Shown piece after piece: positions 18,721 through 27,982 of a stretch of DNA of 64,000 nt; the first letter of the stretch is position 1, and the number at the start of each line of letters is the position of its first letter. A program made the translations under genes and the position numbers. The notes under the pieces were generated by a model. The model was given only the letters and a program-made list of their open reading frames with translations. It was not told the DNA's origin and made no database searches. Origin of the DNA: Bog-532 sp963742865 (GTDB lineage Bacteria > Actinomycetota > Actinomycetes > Streptosporangiales > Streptosporangiaceae); assembly GCA_963742865.1 (NCBI GenBank), contig CAVUNW010000003.1:1-64000 (forward strand). The letters run 5' to 3'.

Positions 18721-21426
18721 TCACCTGCTGTCGCTACCGCCCGCGCTGCCCGCGGCGGCCCGCTCGGACTCGACCTCGGCCCGGCCGGCCTCCAGCCGGG
18801 CGACCGGCACCCGGAACGGTGAGCAGGACACGTAGTCCAGGCCCGCATCGTGGAAGAAGTGCACCGAGTCCGGGTCGCCGCCGTGCTCACCGCAGACCCC
18901 GACCTGGAGATCCGGCCGGGTGGCCCGGCCTTCTTCTACGGCTAGGCGGACCAGCCGGCCCACCCCGTCCCGGTCGATCGTCTCGAACGGCGACACCCCG
19001 AAGATGCCGAGCTGGATGTAGCGGCTGAAGAACGCCCCTTCTACGTCGTCGCGGGAGAAGCCCCAGGTCATCTGGGTCAGGTCGTTGGTGCCGAAGGAGA
19101 AGAACTCGGCCGGCTGCGCGATCTCCCCGGCGGTGAGCGCGGCCCGCGGCACCTCGATCATCGTGCCGATCAGGGTGTGTACCTGGGTGCCGGTCTCCTG
19201 GTCGACCTGCTCGAGGACCCTCGCGGTCCGGTCGCGGGCGATCTCCAGCTCCTGCACCGCGCCGACCAGCGGGATCATCACCTCGGGACGCGGGTTCCCA
19301 CCGGCCTGCCTGCGGTCGGCCGCGGCGTGCGCGATCGCCCGCACCTGCATGTCGAGCAGGCCCGGGATGACCAGGCTGAGCCGGACCCCGCGCAGGCCGA
19401 GCATGGGGTTCTCCTCGTGCAGCCGGCGGACGGCATCCAGCAGCTTCTTGTCCTTGTCGGTCGCGTTGTCACCGGCCAGGGCGACCCTGACCGACAGGTC
19501 GGTGAGGTCGGGCAGGAACTCGTGCAGCGGCGGGTCGATCAGCCGGATCGTCACCGGCAGGCCGTCCATCGCCTCGAGGATCTCCACGAAGTCGCCACGC
19601 TGCAGTGGCTCCAGCGCATCCAGCGCCGTCTGCTGCTCGGCCTCGTTCTCGGCCAGGATGAGCCGCTCGACGAGCTGGCGGCGGTCACCGAGGAACATGT
19701 GCTCGGTCCGGACCAGGCCGACGCCGGCGGCGCCGAACCGGCGGGCCCGCGCGCAGTCGGGGCCGTTGTCCGCGTTGGCCCAGACGCCGAGCCGGCGCTT
19801 GGTGTCCGCGTGCGTCATCAGCGCGTGCACGGCCGCGACCAGCTCGTCGGACTCCGGCGCCAGACCGCCCTCGAAGTACTGGACGACGGGCGACGGCACG
19901 ACCGGCACCTCGCCGAGGTAGACCGCGCCAGACGTGCCATCGATGGAGATCACGTCGCCTTCGGAGACGATGACGCCGTCCGGGGCGGTGAAGCGGCCAC
20001 CGCGGACGTCGACCTCGAGCGCATCGGCGCCGCAGACACAGGTCTTGCCCATGCCGCGGGCGACCACGGCGGCGTGGCTGGTCTTGCCGCCCCGGCTGGT
20101 CAGGATGCCGCGTGCGGCGATCATGCCGTGCAGGTCGTCGGGGTTGGTCTCGCGGCGCACCAGGATGACGTCCTCGCCCTGGTCGGCCAGCTCCACGGCG
20201 CGCGCGGAGTCGAAGACGACCTTGCCGACCGCGGCGCCGGGCGACGCGCTGATGCCCTGGGCGACCTTCTTCGCGCCGGTGCCGGTGTCGAACCGGGGGA
20301 ACATCAGCCGGACGAGCTCCTCGCCGGTGACCCGCTCGAGCGCCTCGTCCATGTCGATCAGGCCCTGCTCGACGAGCTGGATCGCGATCCGGAACGCGGC
20401 GGCCGCGGTGCGCTTGCCGACGCGGGTCTGCAGCATCCAGAGCTTGCCGCGCTCGATCGTGAACTCGATGTCGCACAGGTCCTTGTAGTGGTTCTCCAGC
20501 GTCCGCATGATCTGGATGAGCTGGTCGTAGGAGGCCTTGTCGATCCGCTCCAGGTCCTGCAGCGGCACCGTGTTGCGGATGCCGGCCACCACGTCCTCAC
20601 CCTGGGCGTTCTGCAGGTAGTCACCGTAGACACCCTGCTGGCCCGTGCCGGGGTCGCGGGTGAAGGCGACGCCGGTGCCCGAGTCCTCGCCGAGATTGCC
20701 GAACACCATCGCGACGATGTTGACGGCCGTGCCGAGGTCGGTCGGGATGCGTTCCTGGCGGCGGTAGAGGACGGCGCGGTCGGAGTTCCAGGAGTTGAAC
20801 ACCGCATTGATGGCCAGGTCCATCTGCTCCCTGGGCTCCTGCGGGAAGTCGCGCCCGGTGTGCTCACGCACGATCTGCTTGAACGCGCCGACCAGCTGCT
20901 GCAGGTCGTCGGCGTCCAGGTCGAGGTCGTTCTTGATGCCCTTGGCCTTCTTGGCGGCGTCGATGGCCTGCTCAAAGGCCTCGCCCTCAATGTCCAGCAC
21001 GGTCTTGCCGAACATCTGGATCAGCCGCCGGTAGGAGTCCCAGGCGAACCGCTCGTTGCCGGCCTGCTTGGCCAGGCCCTCCACCGCCCGGTCCGACAGG
21101 CCGATGTTGAGGATCGTGTCCATCATGCCGGGCATCGAGAACTTCGCGCCGGACCGCACGCTGACCAGCAGCGGGTCGGCCGAATCGCCGAGCTTGCGGT
21201 GCATCGCCGACTCAAGCTGGGTGAGGTGCTCGGTGACCTCGGCGTCCAGCTCGGGTGGCGTGGTCCCGTCGCGCAGGTAAGCACGGCAGGCCTCGGTAGA
21301 GATGATGAAACCGGGCGGGACGGGAAGACCAAGGTTGGTCATCTCGGCCAGGTTCGCTCCCTTGCCGCCCAGCAAGTCCTTCTGGTCTTTACTGCCTTCG
21401 GTGAAGTCGTAAACGAGCTTCGGCAC
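18721..21426 (-). CDS. ppdK: Pyruvate, phosphate dikinase
   Basis: 901 residues, full length. The N-terminal nucleotide-binding domain begins LVYDFTEGSKDQKDLLGGKGANLAEM. The swivelling phosphohistidine domain carries RGGKTSHAAVVARGMGK with the catalytic His and GDVISIDGTSG. The C-terminal PEP/pyruvate TIM barrel includes GLVRTEHMF, SFGTNDLTQMTWGFSRDD and GVCGEHGGDPDSV with the catalytic Cys. It interconverts pyruvate, ATP and phosphate with PEP, AMP and PPi. The stop codon lies at the presumed start of dgt, so the two may be coupled. Start ATG at 21426 follows GAGGAGCA. Confidence 0.96.
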   Translation of the reverse strand: MPKLVYDFTEGSKDQKDLLGGKGANLAEMTNLGLPVPPGFIISTEACRAYLRDGTTPPELDAEVTEHLTQLESAMHRKLGDSADPLLVSVRSGAKFSMPGMMDTILNIGLSDRAVEGLAKQAGNERFAWDSYRRLIQMFGKTVLDIEGEAFEQAIDAAKKAKGIKNDLDLDADDLQQLVGAFKQIVREHTGRDFPQEPREQMDLAINAVFNSWNSDRAVLYRRQERIPTDLGTAVNIVAMVFGNLGEDSGTGVAFTRDPGTGQQGVYGDYLQNAQGEDVVAGIRNTVPLQDLERIDKASYDQLIQIMRTLENHYKDLCDIEFTIERGKLWMLQTRVGKRTAAAAFRIAIQLVEQGLIDMDEALERVTGEELVRLMFPRFDTGTGAKKVAQGISASPGAAVGKVVFDSARAVELADQGEDVILVRRETNPDDLHGMIAARGILTSRGGKTSHAAVVARGMGKTCVCGADALEVDVRGGRFTAPDGVIVSEGDVISIDGTSGAVYLGEVPVVPSPVVQYFEGGLAPESDELVAAVHALMTHADTKRRLGVWANADNGPDCARARRFGAAGVGLVRTEHMFLGDRRQLVERLILAENEAEQQTALDALEPLQRGDFVEILEAMDGLPVTIRLIDPPLHEFLPDLTDLSVRVALAGDNATDKDKKLLDAVRRLHEENPMLGLRGVRLSLVIPGLLDMQVRAIAHAAADRRQAGGNPRPEVMIPLVGAVQELEIARDRTARVLEQVDQETGTQVHTLIGTMIEVPRAALTAGEIAQPAEFFSFGTNDLTQMTWGFSRDDVEGAFFSRYIQLGIFGVSPFETIDRDGVGRLVRLAVEEGRATRPDLQVGVCGEHGGDPDSVHFFHDAGLDYVSCSPFRVPVARLEAGRAEVESERAAAGSAGGSDSR

Positions 21427-21556
21427 TGAATGCTCCTCGTGCGGTGTAACTGATATGCATCTTTATTGCTTCGGAGCCTACCGGTCCTGGGACAGGCGCG
21501 CAGTGGGGCGAAGGTCCCCACCGGGAAGTGGTCTAGCCTGCCGGGAATGAAGGGAC

Positions 21557-22569
21557 ATGATGAACGGAACGAACGTCGGATTGCTCCATCCTGGTGAGAT
21601 GGGCGCGGCCCTCGGGCACTGCCTCTCCGCCCGGGGGCACAGCGTGCTGTGGGCGTCGCAGGGCCGCAGCCCGGACACCGCCGAGCGCGCCGTCGCCGCG
21701 GGGCTGACCGATACGGGGACGGTGGCGGAACTGGCCCGGCGGGCGGAGGTCGTCCTGTCCGTCTGCCCGCCGCACGCCGCGCGTGCGGTGGCCGAGAGTG
21801 TCCGGGGCTTCGGCGGTGTATATGTCGATGCCAACGCTATTTCCCCGCAGACGGCCCGTTCGGTAGCAAATATCGCTGGCCACGGCGCGGCTGAAGAGTC
21901 CGGGGCCGGCGAGAGCGGGGCCGGTTACGGCGGGGCAGGTGAGTCCGAGGGCCGGCGGAGAGCGGAGGCCGGCCAGAGCGGAGGCCGGCCAGAGCGGAAC
22001 CGGCCAGAGCGGAACCGGCCAGAGCGGAAGCCGGCCAGAGCGGAACCGGCCAGAGCGGAGCGGTTTTCGTCGACGGGGGGATCATTGGGCCGCCGCCCCG
22101 GCTCGGGGAAGCACCTGACGCGCCGGACGGGACCCGCCTCTACCTGTCGGGCGAGCGGGCGGCGGAGATCGCGGGGCTGTTCGCGGGGACACCGGTCGGC
22201 GCGCGGGTAGTCGAGGGCGGCGTCGGCGCGGCGTCGGCCGTCAAGATGGCCTACGCCGCGTGGACCAAGGGCACCGCGGCGCTGGTGCTGACCGCACGGG
22301 CGCTGGCGCGGGCGGGGGGCGTGGAGGACGCGCTGCTGGCCGAGTGGGCGCTGTCGCAGCCCAGCCTGGCCGGGCGCTCCGAACGGGCCGCGGAGTCGGC
22401 CGCGGCCAAGGGCTGGCGCTGGGACGCCGAGATGACCGAGATCGCCGCGTCGATGGCGGCCGCGGGGCTGCCGGACGGCTTTCACCTGGCCGCGGCGGAG
22501 ATCTTCCGACGCGTTCCCCGCGCGGAGTCCGCGACGGTGGACGAGGTCCTGGCGGCCCTCATGGGCTAG
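21557..22569 (+). pseudogene. 6-phosphogluconate-dehydrogenase-like NAD(P)-binding oxidoreductase split by repeats and a frame change
   Basis: The N-terminal Rossmann half is in one frame: VGLLHPGEMGAALGHCLSARGH, then VVLSVCPPHAARAVAESV and VYVDANAISPQTA. The C-terminal half continues in another frame from about 22065: AVFVDGGIIGPPP, SGERAAEIAGLF, VEGGVGAASAVKMAYAAWTKG, ending TVDEVLAALMG at 22569. Between them relatives have only a short linker, but here about 180 bases of Gly/Glu- and Arg/Pro/Ala-coding repeats intervene (see 21960-22052). As written the first frame runs to 22210 and misses the second half. It would be an imine-reductase/beta-hydroxyacid-dehydrogenase-type enzyme. It is either disrupted by repeat expansion or mis-sequenced in the repeats. 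Confidence 0.75.
21960..22052. repeat. Six tandem 15/16-base repeats inside a dehydrogenase gene
   Basis: Units are GAGCGGAGGCCGGCCA (16) twice, GAGCGGAACCGGCCA (15) twice, GAGCGGAAGCCGGCCA (16), then the 15-base form again, followed by a partial copy. Because 15- and 16-base units are mixed, each 16-base unit moves the reading frame by one. A second Gly/Glu-coding imperfect repeat lies just before (about 21897-21955). Confidence 0.9.
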
Positions 22570-22612
22570 GTGGGTGCTGTCGGCGCCTTCAAGATCAACC
22601 GCGCTATTTGTA

Positions 22613-22646
22613 TGCGAAAGTGGCTGCAGGAGCAGCCACTTTCGCA
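22613..22646. terminator. Bidirectional transcription terminator
   Basis: A perfect 15-bp inverted repeat (TGCGAAAGTGGCTGC and its complement) with an AGGA loop lies between the convergent dehydrogenase-like gene and glyS. There is no long U tract, as is common in actinomycetes. Confidence 0.8.
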
Positions 22647-22707
22647 CACAGAGCCGAAGGGAGATGGCCCGGTCCGCGGGACCGTCCGGTAGCTGGGGTA
22701 GCGGGGG

Positions 22708-24096
22708 TCAGCAGGGCGGGAGGCGCTCCCCCAGGTACGCCTGGAGCTGGTCGATGCCGATCCGCTCCTGGCGCATCGAGTCGCGTTCCCGGACGGTCAC
22801 GGCCTGGTCCTCGAGGGTCTCGAAGTCCACCGTGACGCAGTACGGGGTGCCGATCTCGTCCTGGCGCCGGTACCGGCGGCCGATCGCGCTGGCGTCGTCG
22901 AAGTCGGTGTTCCAGCGCTTGCGCAGCGCCGCGGCCAGGTCCCGGGCCTTGGGCGAGAGGTCGGCGTTGCGGGACAGCGGGAGCACCGCCACCTTGACCG
23001 GCGCGATCCGGGGATCGAACCGCATGACGGTCCGCTTCTCCAGGTTGCCCTTGGCGTCGGGCGCCTCGTCCTCGGAGTAGCCGTCCAGCATGAACACCAG
23101 CGCGGCGCGGTCCACGCCGGCGGCCGGCTCGACGACGTAAGGGACGAACCGCTCGCCGGTCTCCTGGTCCAGGTAGGACATGTCGACCCCGGACGCGCGG
23201 CCGTGCGTGGTCAGGTCGAAGTCCGTGCGGTTGGCGATGCCCTCCAGCTCGCCCCACTCCGAGCCCTGGAAGCCGAACCGGTACTCCACGTCGACGGTGC
23301 GCTTGGAGTAGTGCGCGAGCTTGTCCTTGGGGTGCTCGAACAGCCGCAGGTTGTCCTCGCGGATGCCAAGGTCCTTGTACCAGTCGAACCGGGTGTCGAT
23401 CCAGGTCTGGTGCCACTCCTCGTCGGTTCCGGGCCGGACGAAGAACTCCATCTCCATCTGCTCGAACTCCCGGGTGCGGAAGATGAAGTTGCCCGGGGTG
23501 ATCTCGTTACGGAACGACTTGCCGATCTGGCCGATGCCGAACGGCAGCTTCTTCCGCGAGCTCTGCAGGACGTTCTTGTAGTTGATGAAGATGCCCTGCG
23601 CCGTCTCCGGGCGCAGGTAGGCGAGCCCGGACTCGTCCTCGACCGGGCCGAGGTAGGTCCGCAGCAGCCCGCTGAACATGCGCGGCTCGGTGAACGTCCC
23701 CTTGTTGCCGCAGTTCGGGCAGGTCAGGTCGGCCAGGCCGTGCTCCGGCGGGTGGCCGTGCTTTTCCTCGTACGCCTCAATCAGGTGATCGGCGCGGAAC
23801 CGCTTGTGGCAGGACTGGCACTCGGTCAGCGGGTCCACGAACTCGGTGATGTGGCCGCTGGCCTCCCAGACCTCGCGGGCCAGGATGACGCTGGAGTCCA
23901 GGCCGACGATGTCGTCACGCTCCTGGACCATCGAGCGCCACCACTGGCGCTTGATGTTGTTCTTCAGCTCGACGCCGAGGGGACCGTAATCCCAGGAGGC
24001 CCGCAGTCCGCCGTAGATCTCGCTCGACGGGTAGACGAACCCCCGCCGCTTCGACAGGCTGACGATCGTATCCATGCGGTCACTGCGTGCTGCCAT
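22708..24096 (-). CDS. glyS: Glycyl-tRNA synthetase, alpha2 bacterial/eukaryotic-like type
   Basis: Class II synthetase of about 462 residues. It starts RMDTIVSLSKRRGFVYPSSEIYGG. Zinc-ligand pairs are CQSCHKRF and CPNCGNKGTF. Motif 2 is FRNEITPGNFIFRTREFEQMEME, and motif 3 falls around VDRAALVFMLDGY. The C-terminal anticodon-binding domain covers about residues 360-460. It charges tRNA-Gly. ATG at 24096 (MAARSDRMDT) has GGAGACCGAGA before it and is preferred over ATG at 24156. No T-box-like leader was recognised in the 340 bases upstream. Confidence 0.95.
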   Translation of the reverse strand: MAARSDRMDTIVSLSKRRGFVYPSSEIYGGLRASWDYGPLGVELKNNIKRQWWRSMVQERDDIVGLDSSVILAREVWEASGHITEFVDPLTECQSCHKRFRADHLIEAYEEKHGHPPEHGLADLTCPNCGNKGTFTEPRMFSGLLRTYLGPVEDESGLAYLRPETAQGIFINYKNVLQSSRKKLPFGIGQIGKSFRNEITPGNFIFRTREFEQMEMEFFVRPGTDEEWHQTWIDTRFDWYKDLGIREDNLRLFEHPKDKLAHYSKRTVDVEYRFGFQGSEWGELEGIANRTDFDLTTHGRASGVDMSYLDQETGERFVPYVVEPAAGVDRAALVFMLDGYSEDEAPDAKGNLEKRTVMRFDPRIAPVKVAVLPLSRNADLSPKARDLAAALRKRWNTDFDDASAIGRRYRRQDEIGTPYCVTVDFETLEDQAVTVRERDSMRQERIGIDQLQAYLGERLPPC

Positions 24097-24437
24097 TCTC
24101 GGTCTCCATCCGGCTGGCGGTCGGCGTCGTGGCGGTCCGTGGACCGGCCTCCGCATGGCCCTTCAGCCGGCCACGACGACAGCGGCTGCAGGTCCGTCCG
24201 CATGGGGCCGGGCAGGCCGGCTGGCCATGTAACGGACTGTCCCGGGTACCGGCGCCGCAGGGGCGCCCCCGTTGACACGCGCGGGCACGGGGTGAACACC
24301 GTGCGAGGGAGGCGCGGTGGCCCAAGCCTAGGGCCACCGGCCTCCCAATGCGAATCAGATCCGGAGCAGGCCCCCTGGTCAGGGCCCGGCTACGGCCCCA
24401 CCAACCAGGTCGGGGCCGCTGGAGGGCCACGATGGGA
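24097..24437. other. glyS upstream region
   Basis: About 340 bases between the glyS start and the uppS stop, both on the minus strand. It should contain the glyS promoter, which I could not define. It begins inside a 31-base direct duplication at the uppS end. Confidence 0.35.
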
Positions 24438-24485
24438 TCATCGCGGCCACTGGGGGACCACGATGGGATCATCGCGGTCATTGGG
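24427..24485. repeat. 31-base-period direct duplication at the 3' end of uppS
   Basis: Two 28-base copies of CCACGATGGGATCATCGCGG followed by YCAYTGGG start at 24427 and 24458. The first copy met by the ribosome encodes NDRDDPIV. The second is read in another frame and supplies the TGA stop of uppS, so the present C-terminus looks like a product of the duplication. Confidence 0.85.
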
Positions 24486-25274
24486 CGGGGCGGGAATGCC
24501 GTTCACCGGGTTCGGGATGGCGCCGCCATAGCGGCGGTCCCGGCTGGCGTAGATTTCGCAGGCCTGCCATAGGTGGCGGCGATCGAAATCGGGCCACAGC
24601 GTGTCCAGAAAGACGAGCTCGGCGTAATGGGATTGCCAGAGCAGGAAATTCGAGGTCCGGTGCTCACCCGAGGACCGCACGAAGAGGTCGACATCGGGCA
24701 TTTCCGGTTCGTCGAGGTACCGGCTGATCAGCTTTTCGTCGACCTTGTCCGGCCGGACCTTTCCCGCGGCGACATCGGCGGCGATCGCGGCGACCGCGTC
24801 GGCGATCTCGGCCCGGCCCCCGTAGTTCACGCAGAACTGGAGCGTGAGAACCGAATTGCCGGCCGACATCCGCTCGGCTTCTTCCAGTTCGCTGATAACG
24901 CTGCGCCACAGCCGCTTGCGCCGCCCGGCCCACCGGATCCGGACGCCCATCTCGTTGAGCAGGTCGCGGCGCCGGTGGATCACGTCGCGGTTGAAGCCCA
25001 TCAGGAAACGGACCTCGTCCGGGGAACGCCGCCAGTTCTCGGTGGAGAAGGCGTAGGCGGACAGGTACGGAATCCCCAGCTCGATCGCGCCCATGATCAC
25101 ATCGAGCAGCGAGGATTCGCCTTCCTTGTGGCCCTCGGTCCGGGGCAGGCCGCGCCGCTTGGCCCAGCGTCCGTCCCCGTCCATGACGATGGCCACGTGG
25201 CGGGGAACCAGGTCGCGCGGGATGGCGGGCGGGCGGGCGCCACTCGGATGAGGATCGGGCGGCCGGACAGTCAC
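24438..25274 (-). CDS. uppS: Isoprenyl (undecaprenyl-type) diphosphate synthase
   Basis: A cis-prenyltransferase of about 278 residues. Substrate-binding motif I is RHVAIVMDGDGRWAKRRGLPR (the usual Asn of MDGNGRWA is Asp here), followed by EGHKEGE, YLSAYAFSTENWRR, NYGGRAEIADA, and the C-terminal DLFVRSSGEHRTSNFLLWQ and YAELVFLDTLWPDF. It elongates farnesyl diphosphate into the lipid carrier used for peptidoglycan synthesis. The GTG start at 25274 overlaps the recO stop by four bases (GTGA), so the two are translationally coupled. The C-terminus is formed by a 31-base duplication. Confidence 0.92.
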   Translation of the reverse strand: MTVRPPDPHPSGARPPAIPRDLVPRHVAIVMDGDGRWAKRRGLPRTEGHKEGESSLLDVIMGAIELGIPYLSAYAFSTENWRRSPDEVRFLMGFNRDVIHRRRDLLNEMGVRIRWAGRRKRLWRSVISELEEAERMSAGNSVLTLQFCVNYGGRAEIADAVAAIAADVAAGKVRPDKVDEKLISRYLDEPEMPDVDLFVRSSGEHRTSNFLLWQSHYAELVFLDTLWPDFDRRHLWQACEIYASRDRRYGGAIPNPVNGIPAPPNDRDDPIVVPQWPR

Positions 25275-26002
25275 ACACGCTCCACATGACGCAACGAACG
25301 GATCGAATGCTCCAGGTGCCACTGCAGGTAAGCGGCTACCAGGCCGCTGCACTCTACCTGCTGCCGCCGCTCGCTCTGATCCGCGCTGTCCCAGTCGCCC
25401 TGGAGCAGCGCGCGCATCAGGGACACGGTGGCCGCGCCGGGGGACGCCGCCCCGGCCGGCCGGCAGGACGCGCACACCATGCCACCCGAGGGAATCGCGA
25501 ACGCGGGCAGCCGGCCGGATGTCCCGCACCGGGCGCACTCTTCCAGCGCCGGCGCGTAACCGGCCACCGATAGCGACCGCAACAGGTAGGCGTCGAGCAC
25601 CAGCCGGGGGTCGTGACTGGCCTCCGCCAGGGCCCGCAGCCCGCCGACGAGCAGCAGGAACTGGCGCAGCGACGGTTCCTTGTCCTCGGGGGTGAACCGC
25701 TCCGCCGTCTCCAGCATCGCGACGCCCGCCGTATACCGCGGATAGTCCGCCGTCAGCGGCGCGCCGTACGGCCGGATCACCTCCGCCTGGGTGATCACGT
25801 CGAGCGACCGCCCGGGATACAGCATCAGGTCGACGTGCGTAAACGGCTCGAGCCGCGCGCCGAACCGGGACTTTGTGCGCCGCACGCCCTTGGCCACGGC
25901 GCGGACGCGGCCGGTCTTCCGCGCCAGCACGGTGATGATCCGGTCGGCCTCGCCGAGCTTCTGCGTGCGCAGCACGACCCCGTCATCCCGGTACAGCTGC
26001 AT
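25271..26002 (-). CDS. recO: DNA repair protein RecO
   Basis: 244 residues. The N-terminal OB fold (QLYRDDGVVLRTQKLGEADRIITVLARKTGRVRAVAKGVRRTKSRFG, beginning at residue 2) is followed by a helical domain and a four-cysteine zinc site (CARCG, CASC). It loads RecA with RecR in gap repair. ATG at 26002 is preferred because GGGAGAA lies 7 bases upstream; another ATG is at 26020. It forms a two-gene unit with uppS through a 4-base overlap. Confidence 0.93.
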   Translation of the reverse strand: MQLYRDDGVVLRTQKLGEADRIITVLARKTGRVRAVAKGVRRTKSRFGARLEPFTHVDLMLYPGRSLDVITQAEVIRPYGAPLTADYPRYTAGVAMLETAERFTPEDKEPSLRQFLLLVGGLRALAEASHDPRLVLDAYLLRSLSVAGYAPALEECARCGTSGRLPAFAIPSGGMVCASCRPAGAASPGAATVSLMRALLQGDWDSADQSERRQQVECSGLVAAYLQWHLEHSIRSLRHVERV

Positions 26003-26227
26003 AGACGCATTCTCCCGCATCGGGCCGACAATTGGGGCGCGCCGCGTGATCCGGAACTCTCGGGATCACGACGGCAAGAGCAGGACGGCCTGCAGCGCGA
26101 GGAACAGTTCTGCCGTTGCCTGCGGGTCGGACGGGGATCGGCCGGTACGGCGTAGCTGCCGACATTGCGCTCATGGGCCGCGCAGACGTTGCCGCCGGGA
26201 GCACTGGCCGCGCATCAACCACCGCCA

Positions 26228-27769
26228 TCACCGCGGTGAGCCTTCCTCGGGGAGCAAGCCGTGCTGGACCGCGAACAGTGCCGCGGTGGCCCGGCTGGAC
26301 GCGCCGATCTTGGCGTAGATGTGCTCGACGTGGTTTCCCGCCGTCTTCGGCGCTATGACGAGCCGCGCAGCGATCTGGCGGTTCGACAGGCCGCGCGCGA
26401 CCAGGATGAGCACCTCGACCTCGCGGGAGGTCAGGCCCGAGACGCTTTCCTGCGGCGCGGCAGTCGGTGGCCTGCTACCCCCAGCACGGCGTCGACCGCC
26501 GCGCCGTCGAAGCGGCCGCGCGGACCTCGGCGCGCATTTCCGTGGCCGCCTCCTCCGCCGGACGTGCGGGGCGGTGCGGCCTGAGGCTCGCGCATCGACT
26601 GATAGGCGTCCGCGGCCCCGAGCACCTGGGCCGGGCGGGAGATCGCGCCACCGGAAAGCCCACGGGGATATCCGCTGCCGTCCAGCCGCTCCCGGTGCTG
26701 GACCGCGATCTCGCCCAGCGGCGCGAGCGCCGCGGACTGACGCGAGCATGCGCTCGGTCAGGTAGGGATACAGGCGGACACGTTCCCATTCACCGGCACT
26801 CAGCCGCCCCGGCCGGTCCCAGATCGAGTTCGACACGCCGAGCCGCCCGAAACCGTGCACGAGACCAGCTCTTCGCAGCAGCAGCACCTCCTCAGGTGGC
26901 AGCCCGAACCTCGTCCCGGCCTCCCCGGCCAGGTTCGCAACCGCGACCGAATGTCCCAGCGTGAACGGTGACTTGAGGTCCACGAAATTGGCGATCGCGC
27001 CCAGCGCGCGGTCGAGTTGCCCGGCCACGAGCTCAACGGCGAGCGCCGGCTCGGACGCGATGACGGCTGGCCACGCCGGCACGTCATCGAGGCCGCCGAA
27101 TATCTTCTCCGGCCCGGTACAGACGAGATCCGCGAGCCCGGGATCGAACTGCCGTCCGGCCTGCCTGCGGGCAAGCGCCGTCGCGGCGGCCATCCCGCCC
27201 ACGCGGTGCGCAACCTCCATGAACTCCGCGAGCTGAGCGATCCTCGCCGCCACCGGCACGGCACCGGCCTTCAGCGTTCCCGGCCAGCCGCGGCCATCCC
27301 ACTGCTCGTACGCCGCGCCCACCGCGTGGCGCACCTGATCGGGAAGATCGAGCTGCTCAGCCAGCGTCCGCGCGAGCGCGGCGTGCTGGGAGATCATGCC
27401 GTCCAGCGCACGGTGCCCGGACAAGGCGAACTCGAGCCCGACCCGGAACCTGTGCAGCGGCGGGTTACCGGCGCCGACCAGCCGCATCGCGGCCAGTGTG
27501 CCGCGCACGCTGCCCAGATCGTGCCGGTACTTGCCGGATTTGAGGGTGATGTCGTCGCCGAACCATTTCGCCTGCTCGTGCGCGTCCGCGTGGCACCCGA
27601 CATTGACCAGGAGGGCGGTGTAGTACACCGCCGCCCGGTCATGCTCGTCCAGCCCGGCCTGGTCAGCCAGCCGCAGCGCGATCAGGCACTGCCGCAGGAC
27701 ATGCTCCATTGGCTGGCCGAACCCCAGGTCCACGCCGAGCGACAGCGCCGCGACAAGCTCAGCCAGCCG
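26228..27769 (-). pseudogene. HD-GYP-like phosphohydrolase domain protein with LuxR C-terminal HTH, frame-broken
   Basis: The frame recognisable from about 27769 reads RLAELVAALSLGVDLGFGQPMEHV, then two HD-like repeats: AAYEQWDGRGWPG near residue 155 and LVHGFGRLGVSNSIWDRPG near residue 290, where the expected HD is HG. Near 26745 the protein moves to another frame (APLGEIAVQHRERLDGSGYPRG, LGAADAYQSMREP) and near 26480 back again to a LuxR HTH (LTSREVEVLILVARGLSNRQIAARLVIAPKTAGNHVEHIYAKIG). The family should be a cyclic-dinucleotide or signal-responsive transcription factor. The start is not clear: ATG at 27904 is in frame but precedes unrelated sequence, and GTG at 27733 falls inside the conserved part. 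Confidence 0.7.
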
Positions 27770-27982
27770 GACCCGGGAACAGCCCGTCCCCCGCTCATCA
27801 CCAAAGCGTAAACCGCACGGGCCCCGGCAGCACCCGATCGGGCCGGGCTTCCCGCCCGGGACCTGGGGATTCGGGTGTACGGGAAGATGAGGGGTTTGCC
27901 TCATGCGCTGGGGCCGGCCGCCTTGTTAGGTTCGCGGCCCAGAAGCTCATCCCGGGCTCAGTTGCCGCGAAACGAGGCCACC

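Noticed and set aside
19177..21429. A 750-codon plus-strand frame opposite ppdK, and a 395-codon frame opposite the MMPL gene (6733-7920)
   Set aside because: Composition dominated by Arg, Gly, Asp and His with no family resemblance; the minus-strand genes are unmistakable.
21960..22052. CRISPR-like repeat array
   Set aside because: Units are 15-16 bases and directly adjoining with no spacers, and no cas genes are nearby.
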